Shown: positions 1 to 9,868 of the stretch, in pieces
Position numbering within the stretch: position 1 is the stretch's first letter
How the letters are laid out: each line of letters starts with the position of its first letter
Source: Anthopleura xanthogrammica
Taxonomy: Eukaryota; Cnidaria; Anthozoa; Actiniaria; Actiniidae
Direction of reading: 5' to 3'
Assembly (NCBI GenBank): GCA_964019055.1
Contig: OZ025207.1
Location: forward strand, 13,515,357 to 13,579,356
Length of the DNA: 64,000 nucleotides
Notes under the pieces: generated by a model
Database searches by the model: none
Seen by the model: the letters and a program-made list of their open reading frames with translations, nothing else
What the model was told of the DNA's origin: nothing
Program-made: the position numbers and the translations under genes

Positions 1-2264
1 ATTCTTTTAAATTGCTTTCTTTAGAGCTTGTCAGAGGTGCATAAGCTAGACCAGCAATGAAGCAGATAGCAGACATTCCTGCCAGGGCCTGGAACGCAAT
101 CTTTAATCCGTATGTTGAGAGAAGATGTTGAAGCAGAAGTGTAATAATCACTGTACCGACACCTGATCCTGATACTGCCACACCACTGGCTGTAGGTAAA
201 TACATGTAAAAATACTCTATCAAAGCCACTAATGATGAGAAATACAACAAGCTTGAAGCAAGGCCGCCTAGGACACCATATGTAAAGTACATCAAGAATA
301 TACTGCCTACGTAAGAAGTTAGGAATCCAGAGATCGCTAGTAGGATGCTACCCGTGCAGGCGACTATACGACAACCAAAACGATTGCAGAGGTAAGTAGA
401 TAAAGGGGCGCAGAAGTATGTCAGACCAATGGCAGCGGTACCAACCCATACTGTAAGAAAGAATATACAATATGTCAATCAAGGTATCGCTGTAACAATG
501 CGACAAAATACTGAAAGATCGCAGAGATAGGTTGATAGTCGTCCACAGAAACATGTCAGACCAATGACAGTAGTACAAACAGTAGTAGTATAGATTAATC
601 GTAGAAGAGAGTAATGTGTGGGTATTATTACTCCAGGTAAGTATACACGCATCGAGCATTCCGGCGCTACTGCTCTAAGCGCATGCTAAGGGAATAAAAA
701 AGTGGGATAATATTTCGTAAAATATGCAATTTTTTGGTATATTTGACTCAAATTCGCTTAACGGCACGTGATCTTGAATATTTAATGAAAATTGTGTTTG
801 ACAAGAAAAATACAACTAGAATATAACATGTTTTCAAAATATTATCTCACTTTTAATCCCCTGAGCATGCGCTTAGAGCAGTAGCGCGGAATGCTTGATG
901 CGTGTATAACATGCGCCCAACCTTCACGTCCCTCGTCTTCCGTTCTCTGTCCTCCCCTTCTCTACTCAGTATTGAATCATTCAGCCTTGAATTCAGATTG
1001 CATTATGGCGTCATTAACCTCTACTACCAGAATCCATTGCATACTTTCTTTTGTTCAGTTCCTTAGCAACACTTGTCTTACTATTCTCATGAGGAAATAC
1101 AAATATGAAAGAAAATTTGCGAAGCATTCTGGTAGTGGTGGACAAATGACGCCATCATGCAAGCATCCTATTTGTTTTGACTATAAGGTTTCATTCGTTC
1201 ATTCATGGCATTCGTTCTTTCGTTTGCTCATTTACTCATTCATTTCTTTTCCTTTCTTTCTTTTAATCATTTATCATCTCTCATACTTTTTTCCCCTCTC
1301 GACTCGTTCTTTCATTTTCTATTTCTTCATTCATCATTTATTCCCTTTTTTATTTATTTTCATCATTCATTCTCTATCCGAGTTTCATTTCCTCTCGTGC
1401 GTTCTTTCTCTCTATTTCTTCATCTATACATCCTTCCGTCCATCCATCCGTCCGTCCATATCCATCCATCCATCCGTCCGTCCATATCCATCCATCCATC
1501 CGTCCGTCCATATCCATCCATCAATCCGTCCGTCCATTCACTAAATTATCAAACAGTTTCCGTATAAATAAGTTTTCATTCAAAATTGTCTTTCTAAATT
1601 TCATGTATTCTTCGCTTATTCTTATCTCAGATTTAAATTTGTCTTGTGCCTAATCATAAGGTACAAAAGTCGCCGTCATATCTTACAACAAAGAGAAAAA
1701 CGACGTTGTCCTTAGCCCACAGAATGGTCTACTGTTACTGATGAAATAAGATTTCGAAATTTCCAGAGTAAAAATCGCATTTATCTGGTTTACTTCCTGT
1801 TTCAGCCTGTAAATAACTGGTTTTCTCATCTAAAAGAATAATTTACGTGGGCAGAGAGGATTGAACTAGAATGTATGGCAGCTTTGCATGAAGCATTTGT
1901 AATAAATTTACAATAATTTCATAGATATGATATCGTAAAACTGATAATTTTTCATAGGGAAGTTTGGAATAATTTTTAAGAGGCCCATTTAATATATTGA
2001 ACTGAAAGAAATTTAAGATTTTCGACTTGATATATTTATTATTAAAAACGATGGATTCATCATACCTGCTTAAGACAAAACATATAACTCACCTGTTTCG
2101 GATTCACTGCGACCAAATTTGTCCAATAAAGCAACGAAGATGGTCCCAAACGAATTCTGTAATCCTACCACAAATAGTTGAATGAAAAATGAAGCTAGAC
2201 AAACAACCCAAGACCAAAGCGTGTCTGTGTTCCTTTCTGTAACCTTTACCAGCAAAGATTTCAT
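1..2264 (-). CDS. Monocarboxylate transporter-like (SLC16/MFS) gene, 5' part, exons 2093-2264 and 1-450
   Basis: Two exons of a major-facilitator transporter that would move monocarboxylates, probably with protons, across a membrane; the substrate is inferred from family only. Exon 1 (ATG at 2264, donor gtgagt after 2093) encodes a short basic N-terminus, then WSWVVCLASFFIQLFVVGLQ and SFGTIF, the usual TM1 block of the SLC16 family, and the FGRSESETG loop. Exon 2 (acceptor ttcttacag before 450) joins in frame and carries TM2 to about TM5: a PLSTYLCNRFGCR loop, YGVLGGL and VAVSGSGVGTV, all family-typical. The gene runs off the left edge, so roughly two thirds of the usual 450-500 residues are missing. 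The usual N-terminal PDGGWGW motif is weak here (TDTLWSW). The 1.6-kb intron holds a decayed exon copy, a MITE and a CATC-type repeat. Family call is firm; orthology is not. Confidence 0.85.
484..580 (-). pseudogene. Decayed tandem copy of the transporter's exon 2 start
   Basis: Read on the minus strand just upstream of the real exon 2, this stretch encodes VIGLTCFCGRLSTYLC, matching AIGLTYFCAPLSTYLC at the start of exon 2, and then drifts out of similarity. It has no clean splice donor of its own and lies about 35 bases before the real acceptor. I read it as a partial exon duplication in intron 1. Use as an alternative exon cannot be excluded. Confidence 0.6.
642..908. mobile_element. MITE, 267 bp, long terminal inverted repeats, TA target site
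   Basis: Outer ends are TACACGCATC and GATGCGTGTA, each flanked by TA, and the inverted repeat continues inward for about 80 bases per arm with few mismatches. The A+T-rich centre has no coding potential. TA duplication and size fit a Tc1/mariner-type non-autonomous element. It sits in the transporter intron. Confidence 0.75.
1190..1545. repeat. Simple-sequence tract: TTCATTC-like, then CATCCATCCGTCCGTC minisatellite
   Basis: First part is pyrimidine-rich TTCATTC/CTTT sequence. From about 1435 a roughly 26-base unit built of CATC and CGTC steps is repeated three to four times. Open frames across it are composition artefacts. Confidence 0.8.
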
Positions 2265-2516
2265 CTTGATATTTCGTATTTTGAGTTTTCTTCGCTATGG
2301 AGGTAAATTCGTTTTGGTAGCCGGTGGTTTTGGCGGCTTTTTAGTACGAGTTAACGGCTCGAACCGAACGACACAAGCTTTCTTTCTTTTTTGAAAACCG
2401 ACTCTTAAAATCGTTAAGAAAGGCATTTTCAACGCTTGTTTGACTGGAAAAGCAGAAAGAACCGGTTTGGTAAAGCCGGTTAAAAGCAAGTCTTATGTAC
2501 AAAGCTAACAAGATAG

Positions 2517-2524
2517 TGACGTCA
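2517..2524. promoter_or_regulatory. Perfect CRE palindrome TGACGTCA upstream of the transporter start
   Basis: The consensus ATF/CREB site lies 253 bases upstream of the transporter ATG on the minus strand, in a locally GC-richer patch (cacggcgggc). Position and sequence suggest a core-promoter element. No TATA box is evident. Confidence 0.4.
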
Positions 2525-3653
2525 CGGCGGGCTACCGTTTTGCTTGCTCATCAACAAAATTATCGTGGTCGCTTGCTAAAATAGTAATTGAAAGAAGAAG
2601 ATTGAAGATCGAAATCAGATTCGCTAAACTTGTGAGTCTCAATCTAGGAACGCATGAATTTTAAAACGATTACTTTGCAATCATTACCGGTTGTCATTAC
2701 TTTTTTTGATATGGACATTTACTAAACTAGATTAACCCGGTTTATTAATTTTTCTTTTTCTCCTACAAGGAAATGTGCCACATCGCGTGACTCGCCAACA
2801 ACGGGCTCAGTGTTCTACAATATGTGATTCGAAAAACCATTTAAGTGCAACCTCATAAAATCCCCAAAAAGCCATTTGAGTGTTGATTTTTTTTCCGAAA
2901 TGAAAAATAATTTAAAAATTCGTGTGCTTGTATATCTTATTTTACTAAGTTTGAAATCTGAAGAGACCATACAAAAGCCCTATTAAACAATTGATATTAT
3001 TCGTTTTCCTGAGAGCGTTGCCATGGTAGCAGACTGCACTCATTTGTGACTAAATGCTTCAAAGCCTCTCAAAGCCTCAAGCCAATATTGTTCATGTACA
3101 CAGACAAGAACATTATGATGAATCCTGTTTTGATATGTAATTCATATTCAGGTTCTTGACACTGAGGGCTCCTACATTAATTCTTTTACAGAGTGAAAAT
3201 CTGTAGAGTAATCCAGTATTCCGGCGACTTCCTATTCTATCATGAAATGTCAATCTCTTAGTAATTGTACATAAGGAATTCAAAATAGTCTTTTTGTTCG
3301 CTTGTCTTGTCGCATAAAAGAGTTCTTTCTAGAGCTCGTCAAGTTGCGAAATAACCCGGATATGACGAATGTGAAAACAATTTTCCCTTTCGTCGGCAAC
3401 CTCATAGGGAATTTTACAGTATTACTATGGATTATTTTATTAATTTGAACTACGAACCAACCGTATTGTCCTGAGTTGAATCTCGGCACACTAAACGCAT
3501 TTTTCGTGTCTAATATAGAGCTTTAAGCGTGACGGCAATCGAATGAATAAACGACTTCCGGGTCCAAAACGAAAAGCAGCTCTCTATGAGTTTTTCTGGG
3601 GGTAGGGGGTGGGGAGGCCGGGGGTCTTAATGTACACGTGCCATATTTCGTAG
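2525..3653. other. Intergenic sequence, no gene seen
   Basis: AT-rich unique-looking DNA without long open frames, paired splice sites or obvious repeats. A G-rich run occurs near 3597-3625. Confidence 0.5.
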
Positions 3654-3958
3654 CTTTTTTTATGAGATTCCTCGGCAATCCAAAAAAATATCCCTTATTC
3701 CTAAGATACAGAGTGAGATCAGACAAAGGACCTACATTTCACTTACATTATTTTATTGTGTTCAGAACAATAGTTTGGGTTTCCTGTGTCTTGGATGATC
3801 ACGTGAACCATCATGCATTTCGGTCCATCAGTCCCAACGAGAAAACATGGCGGTTCAACGGTTAGAAAACAAAGTTGTTGTTTTGATCGCCATTTCTTCG
3901 GTAAGTATTGCTAAAACATTCAATCAACCTAATGCACCCTTCTCAAAATTATCTTGAA
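3654..3958 (+). repeat. Block B, copy 1 (305 bp)
   Basis: Essentially identical to 5886-6190. The shared part begins ctttttttatgag and ends ttatcttgaa. It contains an AACATGGCGG motif and a donor-like cggtaagtat, so it may carry a promoter and first exon. The right end cuts into the hairpin element at 3931-4079, which is complete only in this copy, so this is probably the donor copy. Confidence 0.85.
3847..3900 (+). CDS. Possible first coding exon, SDR-like N-terminus
   Basis: ATG in a strong context (aacATGGCGG) opens an 18-codon frame, MAVQRLENKVVVLIAISS, followed directly by a good donor gtaagt in phase 0. L-x-x-K-V-V-V-L-I-x-x-x-S resembles the first strand of short-chain dehydrogenases just before the glycine motif, which would start the next exon. 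No such exon was found downstream. A copy lies at 6079-6132. A YY1-type ATGGCGG promoter motif or a non-coding first exon is an equally good reading. Confidence 0.25.
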
Positions 3959-4079
3959 TGCGAGGCTAACATTGAACACAAAAGAAATGCCACAAATTCC
4001 ATCGAGTAAAAGTGTGATTTCTTTTGTGTTGTGTTTCATGTTAGCTTCGCATCCAAGATAGTTTTGGGAAGGGTGCATT
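3931..4079. mobile_element. Foldback MITE, 149 bp
   Basis: aatgcacccttc at the left and gggaagggtgcatt at the right begin two arms of about 62 bases that pair with few mismatches, leaving a loop of about 25 bases. The whole element folds as one hairpin and has no coding capacity. Confidence 0.75.
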
Positions 4080-5616
4080 TGACCTTTTTGCTATAACGAA
4101 CATTTTCAACATCTCGTGCTGTTGGAAACGAAAGATGTACGAATTCTTTTGTGCTTTTTTTGTTTAAAATAATAGTAGTATTAGTAATGATAATTGGACT
4201 ATTATAAATCTGGCATTGCTCGTGTGAAACGCTGATTCAGTTTAATTATTTTTTACCAACCCTACTATCATTTCTAAACGACAAAGTCACTAAAGAATTC
4301 TTACATCTTTTGTTCAAGGGCACGAGATTTACCTGTTAGGTAAAATATTGGTTCTTTACATCAATAAAATTAAAACACTGCATAGTATAGCATTCAAAAC
4401 ATAGAAATTGTTGTGTTGAAATGAGCCGAAATTTAAGCCCTATGAAATTATCATGTGAGAGGTGACCATCCTCCACTGGAGACATGTGAATGATTGTCCA
4501 AGGTGTCAAAAAAGCCTCTATCATTGCAAACTCGCCATTCATCTTGCTTCAATGCAAAGGGCCAGCTTCCTTTTAAGATGGTGCAGGGAACTGTCAAGGG
4601 GACTATTTTATAATCTTTTGCAGCAAAAGCTAAGGATTCCCAACTCCCTAAATTTTAGAAGCATTCAATTAGTGCTCCTTTGTTCTGACTTCTGTTTCTG
4701 TTTCTTTTTGACAACAGTTGTCAAGGACACTTGCTGTACAGTGTATTCCATTGTTTTTCATGTTGTCAACCCCAGCAGTTTTTAGATATTTGTCTTTTAC
4801 ATAATTCACAATTAAGTATTTTCTTTACAACAATTATTTACAGTTAAACATGAGAGACTACAAAATCGTGGATTGGATTCCTTGATGGAGACTTGTAAGT
4901 AACTCACTTATTCTAAAGTTCTTTGGGCATGATTTCATAGCCATCATGTTGGAGGAATTTGACAAAACAATTCAATGAATTTCTTTGTTATGTCTTCCAA
5001 CATGTCCACTATGTCTTCCAACATGTCCACCATGGCTTTTGTTATTTTACTCCTTGGGGATGATTGCAAACCAAGAATATTTATTCAAGAGTACATTGCA
5101 GTTATGTAATGCGGAGTACCAGAAACTTTATTATTGCACTTCTTTTGGATATAAAAATACAACTTTTGAAGTTCATAGATGAACGTCACAAGCAAAAATG
5201 TTTTCCAAGTTCACAGAGCTTTCAATAAAAGGCGGCTACCGTCAGTTTATCGCCGGATACTTCACCTTAAACTGCCGGCTATTTTGACAAAAAATTAATT
5301 CATTGCCAAATAAAGTTACGGCCCCTTAGGGGATACGGACCCCTACTTTTTTGGATTGACCGTCTACTCCAAATATTATTGAAAGCTCTGAGTTCATACA
5401 CAAATTATGGTAACCAAAAAAAGTGGCAGAATTTTGTTTTGATGGAAATTTGAAAAAGCATTACATATCTGAAGGTATTCTGCTATGCCAGTCATGCTAA
5501 CATAAAGTTAATTTTGTTCTGTACATGGTGTGTGTTTAATAATTTTTATCAATCAATCCCATGAAATGAAATAATCATGATGAATGAAAAAAAATGCAAC
5601 CAAAATCATTTATTTA
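4080..5616. other. Intergenic DNA with one exon-like segment
   Basis: No supported gene. A 51-base segment at 4844-4894 has an acceptor (tatttacag) and a donor (gtaagt) and is open in one frame; see the separate entry. A TTTAA-rich tract occurs near 5640. Confidence 0.5.
4844..4894 (+). other. Exon-like segment between good splice sites
   Basis: Acceptor aattatttacag and donor cttgtaagt bracket 51 bases. One frame reads KHERLQNRGLDSLMET without stop. It is not recognisable as a family and could be a non-coding exon downstream of the candidate first exon at 3847-3900, or chance. Confidence 0.25.
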
Positions 5617-6457
5617 GAAAATGCATAAATAAATAATTAAATTAACAAAAATTAAAATTTAATTTAATTTAATTTAATTATAATCATTTTATTTTCTTTG
5701 GTCACTTTAAATTCACTTACATATCATAACATGCCCTTTTTCTCCAAAAACTTGAACTTTGGAGAAATAATGCTTGAGTAGCTTTGCAATGTACTTTGTT
5801 GCGAATGCTCGCTGCTGTACTTCACAACAGATCACTTTTGGTTTAAACTGGGTTTATTCTCCCTTTGATTCACTTGTTACAAAAACTTTTTTTATGAGAT
5901 TCCTCGGCAATCCAAAAAAATATCCCTTATTCCTAAGATACAGAGTGAGATCAGACAAAGGACCTACATTTCACTTACATTATTTTATTGTGTTCAGAAC
6001 AATAGTTTGGGTTTCCTGTGTCTTGGATGATCACGTGAACCATCATGCATTTCGGTCCATCAGTCCCAACGAGAAAACATGGCGGTTCAACGGTTAGAAA
6101 ACAAAGTTGTTGTTTTGATCGCCATTTCTTCGGTAAGTATTGCTAAAACATTCAATCAACCTAATGCACCCTTCTCAAAATTATCTTGAAAATGCATAAA
6201 TAAATAATTAAATTAACAAAAATTAAAATTTAATTTAATTTAATTTAATTATAATCATTTTATTTTCTTTGGTCACTTTAAATTCACTTACATATCATAA
6301 CATGCCCTTTTTCTCCAAAAACTTGAACTTTGGAGAAATAATGCTTGAGTAGCTTTGCAATGTACTTTGTTGCGAATGCTCGCTGCTGTACTTCACAACA
6401 GATCACTTTTGGTTTAAACTGGGTTTATTCTCCCTTTGATTCACTTGTTACAAAAAC
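5617..6457. repeat. A-B-A block: duplicated flank plus partial LTR around a copy of block B
   Basis: Block A (5617-5886) recurs at 6188-6457 with an exact offset of 571 bases. Block B (5886-6190) lies between them and is a copy of 3654-3958. Each A copy contains AT-rich host flank, then the first 90 bases of the BEL left LTR. The first copy stops at acaaaaac and passes straight into B. Junctions share only one to a few bases (c, gaa). I saw no substitutions between copies, so the event is recent or an assembly artefact. Confidence 0.85.
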
Positions 6458-6548
6458 CCAACTCGACTCTCTCGTTCGCTCGCCGCTCTCTCTCTATCAC
6501 GTGCCTGTCAAGCTAACTTTGCATAATGTCATTGCGTCACTTCCGACA
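6368..6548 (-). repeat. BEL 3' LTR (left), 181 bp
   Basis: Runs from tgttgcgaatg to cttccgaca on the plus strand. A polypurine tract (minus-strand GGGGAGAG) lies immediately inside it at about 6549-6556. A further partial copy is at 5797-5886. Confidence 0.9.
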
Positions 6549-6641
6549 CTCTCCCCTGTTCATTCCACTTGTGGTAATGAACACGATTCCTTGATAACTA
6601 GATAATGTCAATTTCAACAGTAACTATTGTTCATGTGCTCT

Positions 6642-9600
6642 TCAGTCTTGATCCTCAGCGTCTTCTCGTATGCGTTGCCTTGCAACTGCTTTCGCTGCTC
6701 TTGCTGGCTGTACCCTTCTCAACTGCTGCTCTTGCTCCGGAACTGTTGCAATAGGATCACAGGAAAGTTCTAAGGGGTAAAGATGCTGTACAGCGCGTTC
6801 CAGAGTGCCTCTTCCAGCTCTCAATTTTGCTGCCCGTACTACTCCATCTTTGCCAACGATGAGGTGCTTAACAATCCCAAGCTTCCAGTGATTTCTGTCC
6901 TTTTCATCACCTTTAATGATTACAACATCTCCCTCCTTAAGGGTGAGCCTTTTGCTCTTGTGGTTCAAATTGTGCCTCTCACGTAAACCACGTACATACT
7001 CTGAGGTCCAGCGTGCCCACATTTCTCTTTTGCATCACTCTAGGTACTTGGCTCTATTCCTCAGATCTGGATCTTCTTCATGATGAGCTTCAAGTTCTAG
7101 TAATGCGTTACTCTGATTGTAGAGGAGTGCATTTGGAGTGAGGGTTGGTAACTCGTGGTCATCTTCGACGTAGCTCAGAGGTCACCCGTTGAGTGCAACT
7201 TCTACATCAAGCAACACTTCTTTGAGCTCATTCCAGGTCAGAAGTTTGTGACCGACATTCTTTTGTAGTGAGCGTTTCACGAGGCCGACCATCCGCTCAA
7301 ACTGGCCTCCCCTTCAGGGAGCACGGCTAAGATTGAACTGCCAAGTTATGCGGTGCTTCGCTAGATAGTCATTAAATTGTTCGTCGCTCATCACCTTGCG
7401 AAGCCATCCGGCAGCACCAACAAACGTACTACCATTATCAGAGTAGACTTTCCTCGGTTGTCCTCTTCTTGCAATAAACTGCTTGAAGCTCCTGATGAAT
7501 TCTAGTGTCTCCAAGGTTGGTAGCAGCTCCAGATGAACCGCTCGAGTAAGACTACAGGAATAGAGCAAGACATAGCCCTTTCCCTCTTTCTTCATGGAGG
7601 CTTTGTATGTGATTGGTCCCATGTAGTCCACACCAATGACTTCAAATGGAGTTGTACCCTCAGTACGATCCCTTGGTAGTGGTCCTGTAGGTGGGTTGTG
7701 GAAGGCTACCGCTTGAAAGCGCTTGCATCCGGAACAGCGTTTCACAATACGTTTGGCAAGTCTCCTTAAACGTGGTATCCTATGATGTTCTCGTACTTTC
7801 GCCATGGTTAGGCCGACTCCCCTGTTGAGAGTGCTATTGTGTGCTTCCTCTACTATCTTTTCTGCATAAGCAGAAGTGTCTGGAAGATAGATGGGGTAAT
7901 CTCCCTGGATTCTACCCTTACACACCAGTGTTCCTTTGCCGTTGGGTTGTAGATTCAGCCTTAATTGATCCTCTTTGAACTTGTTCGATCCTGAAAGCTT
8001 GCTTTGGACTTTCTTTTCCTAGAAGGTCCTTTGTGCTTCGATTTCTTCTGTAGTCAGAGGTCCTTTACGTCTTTCGCTGAGTCATTTCCTCTTTGTATTG
8101 TAGATGAATCTCGAGATCCAGGCGCCAACTCTCAGGGTGCGCCACACAGTGGTGTTGGATAGCACAGTTTCCATCTCATCGTGTTGCTCCACTGCTAAAC
8201 AAGAAACTTGCTTGACTGCCTTCACTTCGGCTTCAGTCTCTGGAGTCGCTGCTGTCACCAACTGTGGGGGCCATCGTACTGGATCACCGAGCCATTCTGG
8301 GCCATTCCACCAGAGGGAATTTTCTTGCAGAACTGGGCCACCTCTGCTTCCCAAGTCTGCAGGGTTGTCTTGTGTAGGGACATGTTTCCATTCAACATCA
8401 TCATGCTCTCTAATCTTGCGGACACGGTTTCCCACGAATTGCTTGTAATCTCCGGCACCGTTATTCCAATACAGTGCTACACTGCTATCCAGCCAACAGG
8501 TCAAAGAACTCACTGGGAAACCTGCGAGTGCTTCACGTACATTGGTCAATAAGTTAACAGTCATATGTCCAGCGATTAATTCAAGTCGCGGTATCGTAAG
8601 CCCTTGCTTGGCGAGTCTGGCTCGTGCAGCAACTAGTCCCTTGGTTACTCCTGATTCCTGTTCGACTACAGCATAGACAGCTGCTGCAACGCCTTTCCCG
8701 CTTGCGTCCCCAAATCCATGAAGTGCGATTTTCTGAATAGGTTCGCCTGCTTTGACAAGAGTTCTTGGTGCACTCACTTGTTGAGGGAAGTTTCTTTCCC
8801 ACTTGTTCCAAAGTGCGAAAAGCTCTTTCTGTAAATCTGCATCCCATGCACATTTCTGCAAACATGCCTTGCGATAGATAAGCTTCCCTTGTAGTAATGT
8901 TGGGGCAATCAACCCAAGAGGGTCATAGACTCTCGCGATTTTACTCAACACTCCCCTCTTGGTTGATGCAACTGCTTCTTGTGGAAATGTCACCCTGATG
9001 GTGTCACTGTTCTTGTTCCAGGAGAGGCCCAGTAGACGGCACTCTCCAGACTTTGTTCCTAACTGCTCCTTAGCGTAACTCAGTTCAGAGTCATTTACGT
9101 TTTCATCGAGTTCTAGTTCCCTTGCGTTTGAGTTCCACTTATGAAGCTCAAAGTGGGCTTCCTTGAAGATCTTCTTAGCTGTTAGTTTAATTTCTCGTGC
9201 CTTTTCGACAGTTTCTCCGCCGAGTATCAGGTCATCCACATAGAGCCCGTTTTCGATTTCTTTCACTGATTCTGGTTGGTCCCTACAATGTCTGTTGAGA
9301 TGCTGCTGAATGACTCCCCCCAGTAAGAATGGTGAGGGTCCCAAGCCAAACAGCGCTCGTGTGAATCTGAATGTGCGCACATCCTCGGGGTTGTTAACAT
9401 CGATCCAGTGGAATCGAAGGGCATCTCTGTCCTTCTCCTTGATTCGCACCTGGAGAAAGGCTTTCTTGATATCACCAGTGATGGCTACTGCATGAAAACG
9501 TCCTTGCACTAGTACCTTCCACAGTTGGTTCTGGAGTGGGGGTCCGATATCCAGACAATCATTCAGCAAAGGAGAAGAGTTATTGGCCTTCGCAGTAGCA

Positions 9601-9868
9601 TCATAAACAATGCGCAGTTTCGTAGTCTCCGCGTTTTCCTTGATTACCGCCTTATGTGGAATGTAGCACTCTCTGTTCTTTGCTGGTACTTCCGCCTCCT
9701 CTATGATGCCCTCTTCAAGTTGTTCTTGGATAACTGCGTGGTAGGTCTGCAGCTGGTCTGAACGTTTCAGCTTATTCACCAGGCCTTGCAAACGCTTTAG
9801 GCTTCCTGTCTTGTTGTTAGGTAAGGGTGGGTGATCTCCCTTCCACGGCAGTGCAGTCTCATACCATC
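6642..9868 (-). pseudogene. BEL/Pao pol: RT, RNase H, integrase, DUF5641; five in-frame stops
   Basis: One reading frame can be followed across the region. RT has GDIKKAF and the catalytic YVDD (residues 184-187 of the first open segment, 8082-9791). RNase H follows with GFGDASGKG, RLELIAG and DNPADLGSRG. The integrase segment (7314-7925) has the CSGC half of its zinc motif, but an R lies where the second histidine is usual. It has D in GVDYMGP and D in YSDNGSTF; the third acidic residue is in FERMVG after a stop. A DUF5641 tail ends at 6642 (WKLGIV, LYPLEL). Stops lie near 8079, 8010, 7316, 7186 and 7041, all TGA or TAG, and no frameshift is seen inside pol. The protein cannot be made intact, so movement would need another copy's enzymes. 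Confidence 0.9.

Noticed and set aside
891..1567. Open frames of 217 and 120 codons on the plus strand
   Set aside because: They cross a MITE end and a TTCATTC/CATCCGTC simple repeat; the Ser/His/Phe-rich translation is compositional.
8104..8865. Plus- and minus-strand frames overlapping the RNase H region
   Set aside because: Shadows of the BEL pol frame, without domains.
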